DNA from: Diplonema papillatum
Taxonomy: Eukaryota; Euglenozoa; Diplonemea; Diplonemida; Diplonemidae
Length of the DNA: 64,000 nucleotides
Direction: 5' to 3'
Assembly: GCA_030068145.1 (NCBI GenBank)
Contig: JAPJBO010000306.1
Span: 124,001-188,000, forward strand
Shown: piece by piece, positions 10,275 through 22,989 of the stretch
Layout: every line of letters starts with the position of its first letter
How positions within the stretch are numbered: position 1 is the stretch's first letter
Program-made: the position numbers and the translations under genes
Notes under the pieces: generated by a model
Databases searched by the model: none
What the model was told of the DNA's origin: nothing
What the model saw: the letters and a program-made list of their open reading frames with translations, nothing else

Positions 10275-10810
10275 CCAAACAAAAGACGTCGGCCGCGTGT
10301 TTTGAAGGTTGATCAGACTTCCTAATTCGAAACCAATACAGGGTATATATACAAGTGGGAAAACGATCAACCGGCACGCACAAACAAAAAATGCAAAAGG
10401 TCGCAATACACCAATCTGTACGCCCATTCGGGATCGTCGGAAACACAAAACATACAACCCTGGTGTCGGTCCAATATGAAAAAAACACGTCCGTGCAGAA
10501 ATGACAGAAACGCAAGGCCCACTCAACCGACAATGATCACTGCAACCGCTTTTTTAGTACTAACAATCTTGTGGGTTGCCCTTCAATGTATTGTGCAGGC
10601 TAAAAAGACGTAGGCAGCGTGTTTTGGTGGTTGATCAGAATTCCTTACCTGAATACACACAGGGTAAATACAAGTGGGAAAACGATCAACCGGCACGCAC
10701 AAACAAAACGAAGCGCCTGTCTTTTTTACTCGCCCTTCGATACCCTGCCCTCCTCAACGGTCAACCGGAAACTCTCTCAAAAATACCGCTTCGTAAAACT
10801 CGAAACAGTC
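10275..10810 (+). repeat. Two R2-family copies in tandem
   Basis: Copy 1 (about 10275-10540) and copy 2 (about 10598-10810) share 'GCAGCGTGTTTTGG', 'AATACAAGTGGGAAAACGA' (or the near-identical ATACAAGTGGG form) and 'CAACCGGCACGCACAAACAA'. Copy 1 carries the 'CATTCGGGATCGTCGGAAAC' block. Copy 2 continues into 'CTCAACGGTCAACCGGAAAC', which is shared with 43735-43800. Confidence 0.75.
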
Positions 10811-11308
10811 TAGAACTTAGACACAGACGAGTGGAGTCAGCCGCACCTAGGCTGCTGTAGAGCTTCTGACTGGGGTTCAAGGCTTTAGACGTCCGGACCT
10901 ATTCGAATCCTCCAAGCTTCTGTTGCGAGACGGCCTGCCGGCTGCCTTAGCTTCGCTTCAGGATAGGATGGGTTGAAGAGGGGGTCGCGGCATCGTCAGT
11001 GAAGGGAAAGGTGGCAGCCGGAGGGACGGGAAAATCATCCTAGCCTACAGTGGTACCGCATGGACATGAGGTCTCATCAGACCTGCCGCCATTTCCGGAA
11101 CGATAGACCGGTCCGAGCCCGTCCTGATGGACCGTAACCTGCTTTCGGGAGACGAGGGGACACGTGCTGTCGTCGGGGAGAAATACCGAGGGGCCGCCCG
11201 GTGCTTATTTTGAAGGAGGCTAGACGGGAGAGCAAACTATACAGCCAATCCAGGGAGTCTGGGGGGGGGTTTCTTGTGCCGTACTTTTGAACAGCTGGTA
11301 CACCGAGG
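10811..11308. other. Intergenic, nothing recognised
   Basis: GC-rich, with short frames only. It holds a G run near 11260 and no repeat family that I can match. Confidence 0.35.
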
Positions 11309-11309
11309 T

Positions 11310-11600
11310 GCTATGCAGACCTACGAGGTGTGTGTATACACAACCACGAGGACGCAGTAGCAGCTGTGGTGCACACCCTACGCAGTAGCATGCTATACAT
11401 ACCTACGAGGTGTGTGTATACACAACCACGAGGACGCAGTAGCAGCTGTGGTGCTAGTAGCAGCACACACCCTACGCAGTAGCATGCTATGCATACCTAC
11501 GAGGTGTGTATATACACAACCACGAGGACGCAGTAGCAGCTGTGGTGCTGGTAGCAGCACAGTAGCATGTTATGCATCTACATACGTAGGTGTATGTATA
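11310..11600 (+). repeat. Minisatellite, about 80-95 bp x 3-4
   Basis: Units contain 'CCTACGAGGTGTGTGTATAC', 'ACAACCACGAGGACGCAGTA' and 'GCAGCTGTGGTGC', starting near 11318, 11400 and 11495. Small insertions such as TAGTAGCAGCACA distinguish the units. The array ends in a palindromic ACATACGTA-type sequence near 11580. Confidence 0.85.
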
Positions 11601-12340
11601 ACATACGTAGTATAGGGTTTCCAGGCGTAGCTTCTCCCTCGTCCAACCTCCGTCCAAGTAGCACCGGCGCCTCGGAGTCGTTTCTTTCCACGACTGGAAG
11701 CGCGTGTCCAAAGTTCTGTTGCAAACAAGCTACCTAACGCCGCCGGCAACCGAAGTGATCGTCCCGGGGCCGGGCTCGACGCAAACACAAAAACTGCAGC
11801 GCGTCGCCAATGCTTCTTGCCAAACACCACGAAGTGATCGTCCCTCGGGATCGTCAGCAACTGCAAAAAACAAAAAGCAAAATAATCAAAAAAAAGACTG
11901 CCAACCTAAACAATTCCGTTGGTTGGGCCCGGGGGGCTCCGCCCCCCGGGCCCGTGGAAGGTTCAGGGAGGCCCCTTGGGGTGCCTAAGCACGACGCACT
12001 AGTAAGGTACATAACTTGTGAAAATATCTAGTTTTTTTTTTAATTGAAAGCAGGGAATAGTTGACTCAACCACGAATTGGGGAGTCGGGAGACCCAAAAG
12101 CAGGACCGACCCCCCCCGTTCGTGAGAAAAAGCGAAGAATAAATAACGCTAATAAAAACACCTTCTTTTTTCCATCTATATATATATCTATCTTTGTCAA
12201 GAGCTGCAACTCAACTCTTCCTAGTTATATATTTGATAACTTGTAACTAGCACGAGCTAGTTTATATAACTAGCTCTGCTAGCTATATACCTAGCTCCTG
12301 TAGGCATTTTTGGGTAAAATGCATTGAAGACCACCACAGC
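11601..12340. other. Intergenic with AT-rich palindromes
   Basis: An R2 fragment ('GTGATCGTCCCTCGGGATCG') lies near 11834. A GC-rich hairpin, GGGCCCGGGGGGCTCCGCCC, lies at 11926-11945. At 12224-12297 there are overlapping AT-rich palindromes of the CTAGC / GCTAG type. No gene was seen. Confidence 0.4.
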
Positions 12341-12730
12341 TTGAAAGACCAGGACTTTAAACCCAGTGTCCCCGGGAAACCCCGATGTGTCAAAAAAAGT
12401 CGTACGTCCCTTTTTGTTAGTGAAGAAGTGAAGCCACTGGTGAGCACCACGGCGGAAACTACTGGCGGCATCTATTGGTGGAAGCGAGGAAGTGCAGATC
12501 ATGGCCTGACGGCTGGCGATGAACAACATATTCTATGCTACGGACCCGAAGCCAACCTCACGCGCATCTTTGGACAGAGTGAGGTAACCTACAGACAAAT
12601 ATTGCATGACTTTGCAGCCCGCAACACAGCAGTCATACTGTCCGTTTGCGCGCGAGTCCGCTATCAGGAGCCCAGCGGGAAAGCAACAGAATGGGCCACT
12701 TGGCTAGCTAATGCACGAGATCAAGTCTAG
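12341..12730 (+). CDS. Unrecognised ORF, 129 aa
   Basis: An open frame whose protein is free of low complexity ('GGIYWWKRGSADHGLTAGDE', 'EVTYRQILHDF'). I do not recognise a family. The codon use is less GC-rich than in the secure exons, and repeats lie on both sides (R2 near 12840, R7 near 12915). It could be a piece of a transposon protein or a chance frame. Confidence 0.25.
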   Translation: MKDQDFKPSVPGKPRCVKKSRTSLFVSEEVKPLVSTTAETTGGIYWWKRGSADHGLTAGDEQHILCYGPEANLTRIFGQSEVTYRQILHDFAARNTAVILSVCARVRYQEPSGKATEWATWLANARDQV

Positions 12731-14139
12731 CTCGAAGATACGATAACACAAAACATTTCTTTTGGGAACTCCACCGATCACCACAAGCACGCACTAAGCT
12801 GAACTTCACAAGCACACAAAAGGTCAAAAGACACCAAACTGTACGTCCATTCGGGATCGTCGGAAACACAAAAGAAAACAGCCGAACCAAACAACTTCAG
12901 CCGGTAGAAATCTACCGCCTTCGGGTGGGCTAGTTTGACACTTGCTGTCGTCGGGGAATGAGAATACACCGCACAAAAAAATAAACAGTTTCAGATGTTG
13001 GAGCTAAAGTTTGAGTTCAGAAAGCGGGTGAGTGCACACTTGGTTTACGGGTGTGACTCGGGCACACCCTCTTTGACTCCAGCTTGTGAGGCTGGACCCC
13101 ACCGTAAAAGAAGAGTCTAGAAAAGACCACCCTGCCAATCAAAACAACGTCCGCCGGTAGAAAAACCCTGCTAAAGCAACCGCCTCTCGGCTGACACTTG
13201 CAGCCGGGGGGCCGGGGGGATGAAACGTTGTCCAAACTGAGCGACTGTGCTGGCTAGGTTAAACCAACATGGCTGTCCAGGAAGCACGGGATGCTCACCC
13301 CTCTGGGTATACCCGACTTCCCTCGATGCCATGTGTTGTGTCCCCAAGCAGTTTGCGCTACGTACCGGTACAGGCTTGAGCTCTACCGTGTTCACTCGCC
13401 GTGACTAGGAACATCGCTCGTGCTGTTTTCCTGCGCGGAGTGATATCCTCAAGTCGATGAGAGTTTCATTCAAGCAACTTCTAGAACCAAGCCTGCGGAG
13501 GCAGCTCCGGGAAAGGAGCCCGAAGCTGGGAAGTAGAATTCTTACATAAGCAAGCTCGTGGCCAACTACTCGAGGCTTTTTAACGTTGGTACCTTTGCGC
13601 GTTCAATGATGTTCAGTGTCCATACTCTTGAAGCACGCCCCGGGTGTTTTCCACCCCAGAAACAGAGTCTTGGGAGTTTATGACCGAAGTGAGAAAAGTG
13701 ATAGTAATTGGGCTTCAGGCCAATCTGGCATGGCCGGACGTGATTGATTCCTACTGCGATACAAATGTATCCGACCTCCAGGGGCCACACTGCAATGCAG
13801 TAAGGGTAGGGACACTGAAGAAAGTGACTCATGCGAACGGATACGCCAGGTAACAGAGAACAACCTGGCCCGATACTGTAGAAGCGCTCTCAATCCTTAT
13901 CAGTGCTCAGAACGCATTTACGAGCTTCGAACAAGCAAATGGTCAAGGGAGACCGACCTTCGACGGATCGGCGACCACACACGCACACGATAGATCAAGC
14001 CCCCAGCTTCTCATGGTTTCATTCCTTTGCTCGCGGGCCTTTGTTCTGTTCTCTCTCCCGCTTACTGGGGGGGGTCGAATACAGGAGGTACCTTGAATAC
14101 AAGAGGTACCTTGAAATCTGGAAAAAAGTTGGATTTTTT
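12731..14139. other. Intergenic with R2 and R7 pieces
   Basis: R2 block near 12838-12880 ('CCATTCGGGATCGTCGGAAA') followed by R7 at 12914-12940 ('CTTCGGGTGGGCTAGTTTGA'). The same R7 core is at 34027. A G-rich stretch from 13202 and a possible GC-rich hairpin near 13498-13535 are present. No gene was recognised. Confidence 0.4.
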
Positions 14140-14290
14140 CGTAGTAACAATTAATTGTAAACACGAAAGAGAACGCTGGCAGCGTGTTTGGGAGAAGATT
14201 AGCCTACCGATCATATTCACTCACTATCACTCACTAGCAGGCTAATCCTCCCCCGGCACGTACAAACAAACACACGCCTATTCTTTTTCT
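14140..14290 (+). repeat. R8 repeat copy
   Basis: It contains 'GAACGCTGGCAGCGTGTTTG', then 'GGGAGAAGATTAGCC' and an R2-like 'CGGCACGTACAAACAAACAC'. A closely similar 65-bp stretch is at 19678-19745. The core is an imperfect palindrome, CGCTGGCAGCG. Confidence 0.7.
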
Positions 14291-17200
14291 TGGTCCGCAT
14301 AGCAGACCTTTTTTGACGATTTTCTGATCGCGATGAGCTCCGATGAAGAGAACCGTGAAAAATAGACCCGGGCACCAAAACGTATGTGCGTGATTCGGTA
14401 GTGAATTTCTGTAATGCTGAAAAAGAATCATCGACCATGCATGGGAGGTGGTGTTCTGTCCACGCATTTTGCTAAGATTCTCCCCCCCCCAACAAGTATG
14501 AGTTCGCAAACAGGAAGGAGGCGCTCACGAGAAACACGACTCGGTGCGCTAGTAAGAAGGAGAACCCCTACGCCTCGAAGAGAACGTTAGCGGCAACCTT
14601 CGGCCACCCGTAACTTTACTGCACTCATTCGCTGAAAAGTGTCACAAAAAGCGACGTTCTTTTGATTTTCCCCGATTTCTTTCCATCTGTACCGTCAATG
14701 GTCGGTAGAGATTTTAAGGTGCACGATCTGTTCCATTGCGGACAGGTCTTTCCGAGTATGTTGCCGGATAAAAGTTTTGACCCAGAATGGGGGCGGTTTC
14801 ACAAATTTGGGGTCCTGCAGATCGACTTTTTTTAAAGTCGAGAACTCGAACCTGTGGCCAAAAAGTCACAGCCAGTAACTGACCGCTGTGCTACTTGTCC
14901 ATAAAAACGAGGAGAGTTTTCCCCCCGTTTTGCCCAGAAACCTGCTGGCATTTGGGCAGGTCCGGAGCGTCGCGCACCCACGGTTCGGGCATGGAGACCT
15001 TCCTCTGCCGGCAATTGACAAAGTCTGCGGGACCGGATCATCGTTTCCACATTTTCCCCAACGATCAGGTGAGGAAGTGCTGTGTGTCGCAGCCGGTGGC
15101 GTGAATCATGAAGATTTCCCCACGGTTCACGCAAACTTCCGAAGTGATCGCTCAAAATTAAAAAGTAATGAAGTTTCGCTGTGGTGCAGCGGACCGCACC
15201 CACATGTGGTTTGGGGTACTTACCGAAAATCGGCCAAAAAGAAGTCTAAAGTGCCCTCCGGGGGTCAGATTCTTGGCGAAATTGAGTGCCAAAAGGGTGC
15301 CGAAACATGCCATGGATAGCTCCTCCCATCCCCGAAAACAATTTCCCAAATTTCCTGCACCTTCGATGCAAAGGGAAAGAGTGCTATACTGGATTGGATT
15401 ATGAACTCGTAAGTAACTTCCAGCAACAGTTACAACCGACAAGGGTTGCACCACGACGAAAGCGCGGAAAAAGTGACCCTCTGGAGTCACGTAGTACTAC
15501 TCGCTGGCATAGTGTGGTACTCATTTACTTGCAAATGAATCCCACGAGCGCAGCAAAAAAACGAGGTGGTGAAAAAGTCGGTTGATCATTGGCCGAAACA
15601 CTCGGCCACCGACCACAACTGGAAGGCCGCTTTAAGTACGTTACAGTGCGTGTCCGGTACGTGCGTGACCATGTTAAAGAAAGAATGGTTGGACCGTGTT
15701 GTAGATCGTAACCTTACTTAGGCTTGCCAGCATGCAGTTTACGTACTTGTCATATGTGTGACAAGCACATAATATTATGACGGTAAAACTCATCAGTGCT
15801 CCCGGTAAGAAAAAAGCTTAAAATTGCTCAAAGAAAAGAAAGGAAAATCCCGGAGGAATTCCTTGGCCCTGAGGTGAGGTCCTGGGCGGGGTGGGAATTG
15901 GCCATGAACGTAAACTGTAGTAGTAAATTTGTTGCATTCAGGCCTTTGACAGTAGTTCGCGACTATTTCTGGGCACTGAGTCTTTGCAGAGGCTCTTGTG
16001 CCCTGCCTAGGTGCAAACACACGACTTCACCGATATGAATGACCAGCGTGAGAGTGGGTGGTGATGCAGATACGAAAATGAGAAAGAGGTAGAAGATGGC
16101 GTACAACGACCATCCGAACAACAGGAAACGGCGGACTCCTGCGCAACGACATGCGCAGAAAACAACGTAGCTCCAAGCGTATCGGAGTAGCCCGGAATAG
16201 GCTACTAACAACAAAACGAGCGCACACATTCTCGACCAACGGTTGGCAGAATTACCAGCACCAGGAGCAACTGTTCCTTCTGATCAGCAGTCCCCAGGTG
16301 TGCAAGATGTCAGCATTTTCTGCCAGCCTTGGTGTGTCTGAATTGTATCGGTGCAGCTCTAGAAAATATGCGTGCATGAAAGAAAGCGCTGACGGGCGCA
16401 GCTGAGCCGTGCTGAGACTCTGCGCTCGCAGACCTCAGTACAGCACTCCTTGCATGAGTTCACAAGCTCCCAGACACAGTCAGAAAATCAATGCGGTGAA
16501 TGACGCGAAGAAATTTTGTCTGGAAAAAATGATTCGCAGACAAGGGCACCCGGATTCTCAAGCGAACTTTAACTCTAAAAAAATGCCGGGTCATCGGCTC
16601 AGCGGGGAGCACTGCCGGTATATGGAAAATAAATAGCTCTGCGGCCGTCCGCGGCGACGCGAAAGAAAAGAAAGAGTAACTACAGTGGATCCAGAAGACC
16701 ACCACCACTTTGGTTCTTGTTTTGGGTCCGAGGCCCCCTCGTGCATGCCTTCTCACCTTACCCGGCACCGGACACCGTTATTTTGGGTTCAAGCAACGTT
16801 TTACACCAAAACCCCGGGATCTCGAGCGAACTTTACCTCCAAAAATAATCATGTAATTGTTCAGCGACGCAGACATTATTCTCGCTCGGATACTGAAACG
16901 AGTACCCACCACGCCGAGATGTAAGTGCTTGCCTGCCTTCATGGCGACACCTGGACAGAAAAAGTTCCAACACTACTGTCCACGCAGTAGTTACTTCTCA
17001 AAAACCAAGTGTCACGGGGTAAGCCGGCAGCCGCTGCTTACACTAACAGCAAGAGCATGCTGAGTAATAATGCAAGTGCAGGTGCGACCGAAAGGCAAAA
17101 CGCCAACCAGCCGGGCTGTTAGACCGCCCAAGTTTGCCGAAGAACCGGCTGAGTGTGTGGAGTCTGCCTGGGAAAAAAAGAAAAAAAGCACAACCTCATC

Positions 17201-19677
17201 AGCAGTTCCAACAAGCCGTCCTTCTCACCCGCATGGCCCAAAACCGTCCCAACCCCCACATCATACCACCATCATCACTGCATCAACCGGCGCAAGCTCC
17301 GTCAACGCACCATGCATGCAGAGCAACACGGTAGAATAGCAGTTTAAACAACCTACCATACCGGTATCCAACTAATACCATGGTTGTACCATTATTTTTG
17401 ATTTATCGAAGAAGACCAACTATCATAATTTTCGATATATCGATAAATCAAAAAAAAAAGGTCGCAAGACACCAAACTGATCGTCCTTTTCGGGATCGAC
17501 GGTACCACAAAAAAAAGGAGAACTATCGAATATCGAAACCCTCATCTTTACCCGCAGGGGCGAGCTTACGCTCCCCCCAGCGAAACACTCTGAACACACA
17601 ATCAAAAAGAACGCCGCCACAGACAACTCACTAAGCGACGATCGCCGGAAACACAGGGTTCGATGGCAAGCCGGCTACAGCGCGCGCACACTGGTGGTGG
17701 AGCAGAAAGAATGTCTCCAAGATCATCTTGGGGTTTGGCATTCTACCCGACGTGGTGCAGACTCCTTTTCACTCTCAGGTAAAGAGTAAAATTAAATCCA
17801 TTCGCCCCCAGGAGGCCACCCGTAGAGTAAAGTAGAGTCCGAATAACCGGTCTACGAAAGCCCTTTCGCTCCGGCGTGTTTTGCGTAGTCATTACGCACA
17901 CTTGAAAACCAAAACATAAGTTTCTAAGGGATTGGCTTTCTTAACTGCCACGCAGCTCGTATCTCGTAGTGAGAGGATGACTGTGGGCAACTGGGAAAAT
18001 ATGTGCCATTGGCAGAGCAGACTCTCATCATAGGTGGCCACGCCTGCTTCAAAACCTTCGCGCCTGCAGCCGTGCAGGTGTTTCTATCACCGGCTATTTT
18101 TCCTCTTCGCCATGCGCCGATTCACACAACTGCTTATCAGTCAAAAGGCTGCGGTGCCAAAGTTATAGTAGGACTTGTGCCTCCCCGGCTTTGTTGCCAG
18201 CTTACCTGGCAGTACGGTGAACAGCTTCCAGAGGAGCTCAAGTTTGCATCTCTAATCATAGTTGGCAAGCAAATCAAATTCAAGCAAAGTCGGTGACCCC
18301 CACAAAGCGAATTCGATTTGCTTCAGGATTGCTTCGAATTCGCTTAAAAACGCCTAAGTTCGTTTAATTTTGATCACATTTGCTCAAGCGAAATTGAAGC
18401 AATTTGAAGCAAAGTTCGGCAGGAATGGGGCAAACAGAAAGATGGTAGGACAAGGTGGTTCCGACAAACCCGCCCTACTGTATCTTGACGAGGCCGCTCA
18501 ACTCCTCAGGCCTTCGTTTTCCGTCTGCCTTACCTCCTGGTTCGCCGAAGTCTTCTGTTGTTGCTCTGCTCCCTTGTTCTCTTGGTACGGTCTTTTATCA
18601 CCATGAGACCGATGCCTCTCATCTTCAAGACACGGCTGTGTCACGCATGCTCTTGACAGGCGCTAGATTTCCATCCCGACGGGTAATGCGTCTGAGGCCG
18701 AAGCCTTACGGCTCCTGTTGGTTCGACATCTGGAGACGTCAGGACGCTGACGTACATCTCTAGTGTCCCTTGTTCTCTGTGAGTGATAGTCTTCACGTGG
18801 GATGCTACGCCAATGCGTGAACACTACTGACCCACCGGACAGCAGAGTAGGCAGTAGAGCAACAAATCCCGTCCAAGCGCCCTTGTTCTTGTCCAATGCC
18901 CCCTGCCCTCTCAGACTCAAGGTCTGCAAAAGTCAAAACCTTTTCCCGTTCCGCAGGTTCGCCTTGTCCTGTCTTGGTTGCATGGTTCCTTGCCAAGGCC
19001 TGTCCATCTTCGGTGGATGGCGCCTTCTCTGCTTACATTGCTTTTATTTGCTCGTATTTCGAAACAAATTTCCAAAGCAAATTTAAGTCGTTTTTGTTTG
19101 CCAACCAGTCTAATTAAGAGGCAGAAAGACTTGGTATTAGGCCAGTTTACTACTAAAGGGGGGATCCTAAAAGAACTGCACACAGTACTTTCTATCTCTA
19201 GGGCGTAGCTATGACCCTGCCGACCCCCTTGAACGGTAAACGATCCGATAGGGTTTCAAGCAACAATAACCAGCGGTATTTCTCCACCAGCCTCCTTGGG
19301 GCAATCAAACGATCACTCACAACACAGTGCACGTGCCTTTTCCTTTGTAGAAACTTCGGAGCTGATTACAGTGTGACCCAGGGTACTTCGAACTTGCAGG
19401 TTCAAACCCGGCAGTGCAGCGCATCTGGAGTTGGGGCTTGCCCTGATGTGCGAAAAAACGATCAACTCCGACCAATGATGATGAAAGCGTGAATGTACAA
19501 CCTGTCCTTCGATTGCGCCTCCTTGCTGTCCTGCGCGCTATTAGGGTGAAAGCATGCTCCGAGGTGTGTGTATTCAGCCAGCGGAAGCTGGCACTGAAAC
19601 TGATCCTAACTTCAAGTTGCAGCTCTGTCAGGGCCGACATAGGGTGGGCGGTCCGCTACAGAGTTTTCTTGTAAGGG
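14291..19677. other. Intergenic, repeats only
   Basis: About 5.4 kb without a supportable gene. R3 pieces are at 16553-16580 ('TCTCAAGCGAACTTTAACTC') and 16808-16840. R2-like blocks are at 17478-17510. A run of related motifs made of TTGCTTC / GAATTCG / GAAGCAA lies at 18303-18415 and again near 19060-19095. Open frames of up to 143 codons have no domain and ordinary base composition. Confidence 0.4.
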
Positions 19678-19745
19678 TAGTTAATTGTACATTCGAAAGA
19701 GAACGCTGGCAGCGTGTTTGGGAGGAGATTAGCCCAACGATCTCA
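19678..19745 (+). repeat. R8 repeat copy
   Basis: It matches 14150-14212 over about 60 bases, including 'GAACGCTGGCAGCGTGTTTG' and 'GAGATTAGCC'. It is preceded in both places by TTAATTGTA. Confidence 0.7.
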
Positions 19746-22700
19746 GGAGCCTCGCCAACTTCAGAACCCCGCTAAAGTCTTAGCTGATGAACCTCAGCTA
19801 AGACGTACGCATTTCCCGGACGGAGATCCTGCAAATTTTCTTATCCTCCTCAATTCTGCAAAACCTTCGCTCTAAAACCAGATCCAACACCACGTTGTCA
19901 TACGGGTGACAAGTCCATTTACTTGCCATATTATGCCAAGTCATATGCCAAGGTATGTACAGAAACTTCTCTGATGATCTGATACAGTACATGTACTTCA
20001 AAAGAAGTCAGAAAACGCTCGCTCGCTCGAGAGATTAATGCTCGCTATTCGCAGCACGAGACGCACATCGAGAAGGAGAATATTATTTCGCCCATTCTCG
20101 AGCATTCTGTCCTGAAGGTGTCATCTTCATGACCAATGCCGGTGAAAGTGAAAACCAAATAATGCCCTCAAGGCAGCTGCCTGAGCGAGTCGCCGAAAAC
20201 ACAAGTGGATTGTCAATTGGTCACCACTTGCCCTCCCTTTTTGCGTGTAGGTCGAAGGGACACGAAAGCTTGCACCAGAAGGAAGGAACGCGCACGGAAC
20301 GCCCCCACCAGTCTCAGGATAATACTGAGAGCCGTAAAGTGCGAGGCGCCACTAAGACAGTCAAGCACTGGTCACGGGCTGGATAAGCAAACCACTTGGT
20401 TCCTCTCTTTTGCTGGCGCACCGTCTTCTCCGTGTGAGTTAGCCTCGAGGTCCACCGCGAAAAGAACTACGCTCGCAGTTCCGAAGACGGTGCTGGCAGT
20501 TTAGGCTTCTGGGCCTGGTGTGCAGGCGTCCTTCCGTCCTTCCTTACAAAGCGGGCTAGAAAGGGAAAGAAGCTAGCAAATGTTCGAGACTGGGTATGTA
20601 AATAATGTTGTCTAGCGGAAAGTAAAACAACAGTTTAATTAATTTATTAAACCAAAACGATACATCTTCCTCCTGTTTTCTTGATGGTACCACTAGTAGT
20701 AGTCTCCATCCCAGATGCAAATCATCGCCAGATATCTCATACTTTCTCAGCCGATTGCAGATGAGCCATAGAGAAATTCCTCATCATATGACAAACACAA
20801 CGTACTTGTTATGCGTATGACAAGCATGTGGTGAACTACCCACCTCTCTCCCTCTTGTCTAGAGGCAGGATTCTGTCCCAACAGATACTAAGTTTCTTTG
20901 AATAAGAACCTGCTTTGTAGACGCGCTGCGGAGCCGGCACCATGCCGGTGTTCCCATGAAATGCGGGACACACAAGCAAAAATGGGGCTTTGTCCCCGTT
21001 TAGTATCAGTTGCCAACGAGCGTGCGTTGCCACCAGAGGGGGGGTCACTTACAAACCTCCCCCTGGCCAGAAGGAATAATAAGAATCGGACTGCTGGGGG
21101 AAGGGGGGGGGGGGGTGTGCGTGTTACCCGTTACCCGGCCTTAGTCTTTTGGTATTTCTGTGCTTCTGCCTGTGTGCCGCCACGCTTTTGCACTTCAAAG
21201 CCTTGCCTCCCTTCACCGTAAACGTTGGACTTCAGGTCGCCCGCGGCAGATTTTACTATGTTGCCGGACACAGTAAAAGAACAAAGACGCAAAAAACACG
21301 CATTCGTAAAAGAACGAAAAAGAAGAAGAAGCAGTCTAAAAAAAAAGAAAAAAGCAAAAAAACACGCATTTCTTGCCTGGGCTTTGAGTGTGCGTGATGT
21401 GCTGCAGACGGATCGCGTACCGTGCCCGTGCTGAATTGAAACAGGAGAATCATGACTTGGCTTTTTCGATGTTTGATTTGTCGATTTGCATCGTATGAAC
21501 AAGAACGGAGCGGCGAAACAGGCGCTAATAGTATCACCGACCAAGTCCGTCGACAATTTCGGACACGAGGGCCTCCTCCGAACCTTCTTCCTGAAGTTGC
21601 GCAGTGAGAATGGAAGGGGCCTCAGTCGGTATGTCTCAGATCTGCAGCGGCAGCAGCTGCTGTCGCAAGTCCACCACTACCGTCAACAAACAACGTGCCC
21701 GAAGCAGGCGCTCGCTGTGAATGAAAAAGCATGGAATAACAAAGGATCGACTCTCTCGGCTGTTTTGATTGGTCTCTTAGTCCGAGAAGGAAGAATCAAA
21801 ACGAAGTTCTGGGATCAATAGTGACTGCCGGCGTCGTACGGACTCCAACGTCAGAGGTGAGATTCTAGCACTTATTTCTCGTGCTTTCACCATGGTTTCA
21901 CACACGGAGCACGTGATAGTCGTTGCCGCAGGGACATGCCTGTAGCAGAACAATCGAAATGTCGCTCATACTTCTCGGCCCCTGGTTCCCCAAGTCCCAG
22001 CCAGTTGCTGACCACGGCTTTGTTCTGGAATGGGCGTATGTACAACAACAGTCCGGCGCGTGATATTCTCGCCATGGACAGAACCCACACCAATCCCATC
22101 CTGCAATCGACTGTTGCTTACTTCTGGTGCGGGTTGGTGGGGGAACTCGTGCGGACATGCCGCGACTTCGTCGGCGCTCATCAGTGAAAGACTCGGTCTT
22201 TGAGAACCTATCGCTCTCTTGCAAACTGTGCAAAGGCTTTGTGGCTGTGGCTCTGTGCACACACGGGCCTGGCTCACTCATCCCCGTGGAGCTTGTGTAC
22301 AGGCCTTGTGGTCCACAATTTGCGTTACACGAAACCGGAGTAATAATATTAGGCGGAACCAGCATCGCCCAACACCCAGAATACCCTCGGGACCCCTGAC
22401 ATTGCAATGTGTTCCAGAAATGCAAAGCTTCAGCCAGTGGGCGAACCTGCAGAATTATGTCACCTGGTTCAGCTCACACGTCTGTGCTCCACATGGAGAC
22501 TCCTAAGACGAGAACAAACAAACAAGGCGACGAGGAAAGCTGGAGTCATCGCCCCCGTTTCGCCGTGGCCCCCCCGGCTGCGGCCGAAAAGAGGTCAAGC
22601 ATCTGCTCACTGTGCACCGCACTTCAAATCCCGGTTCAAAACAACGAAGGTCTTGAGCTCGCAAAGGAGAATATCTGAAATGTAGCCGGAGATGGAGCCT

Positions 22701-22908
22701 GTTGAAGCAACTCCAGCCGCCGCATCAAAAGCTGCAAACCTCAACCGTCGAAGTTTCACCGTTCACCACCGGCGCTTTTTTTTTTTTTTTAGCCACATGC
22801 TGCAGTGCATAATACAGAGACGTGATTTTGGCCAAAAACGGGTGTTTTGCGCATCTGGACGTTTTTTGGCCTGAAGGCTTTGTACACCCTGACAGTTTAT
22901 GGCCCTTT
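19746..22908. other. Intergenic, no gene recognised
   Basis: An R4 fragment ('AATAAGAACCTGCTTTGTAG') lies near 20900. An A/G-rich stretch of AAGAACGAAAAAGAAGAAG type lies at 21310-21365, and a T run at 22778-22792. Open frames, for example 21486-21821 (plus) and 21898-22425 (minus), lack domains. Confidence 0.35.
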
Positions 22909-22909
22909 A

Positions 22910-22989
22910 ATTTGCGGAATTCTATTTTATGGCCATGCAATTTTATGGTAATTTGCGGAATTCTATTTTATGGCCATGCAATTTTATGG
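22910..22989 (+). repeat. Perfect 38-bp direct duplication
   Basis: A unit starting 'AATTTGCGGAATTCTATTTT' and ending 'CATGCAATTTTATGG' occurs twice in a row (22910-22948 and 22951-22989). The copies are essentially identical, so the duplication is recent. A short hairpin, TTGTCCAGGCTCTTGGACAG, follows at about 23017-23036. Confidence 0.85.

Noticed and set aside
11310-11600. CRISPR-like array
   Set aside because: Units are longer and the 'spacers' are themselves repeated; this is a minisatellite in eukaryotic DNA.
13490-13545. Structured RNA gene (GC-rich hairpin)
   Set aside because: A single short stem without any recognisable RNA family signature.
19340-19440. tRNA-like T-arm (GGTTCAAACCC)
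   Set aside because: The five-base stem has a mismatch and no acceptor, D or anticodon stems can be drawn upstream.
21486-21821. 111-codon plus-strand frame
   Set aside because: No recognisable domain, ordinary composition, no splice or start context; left out as a gene.
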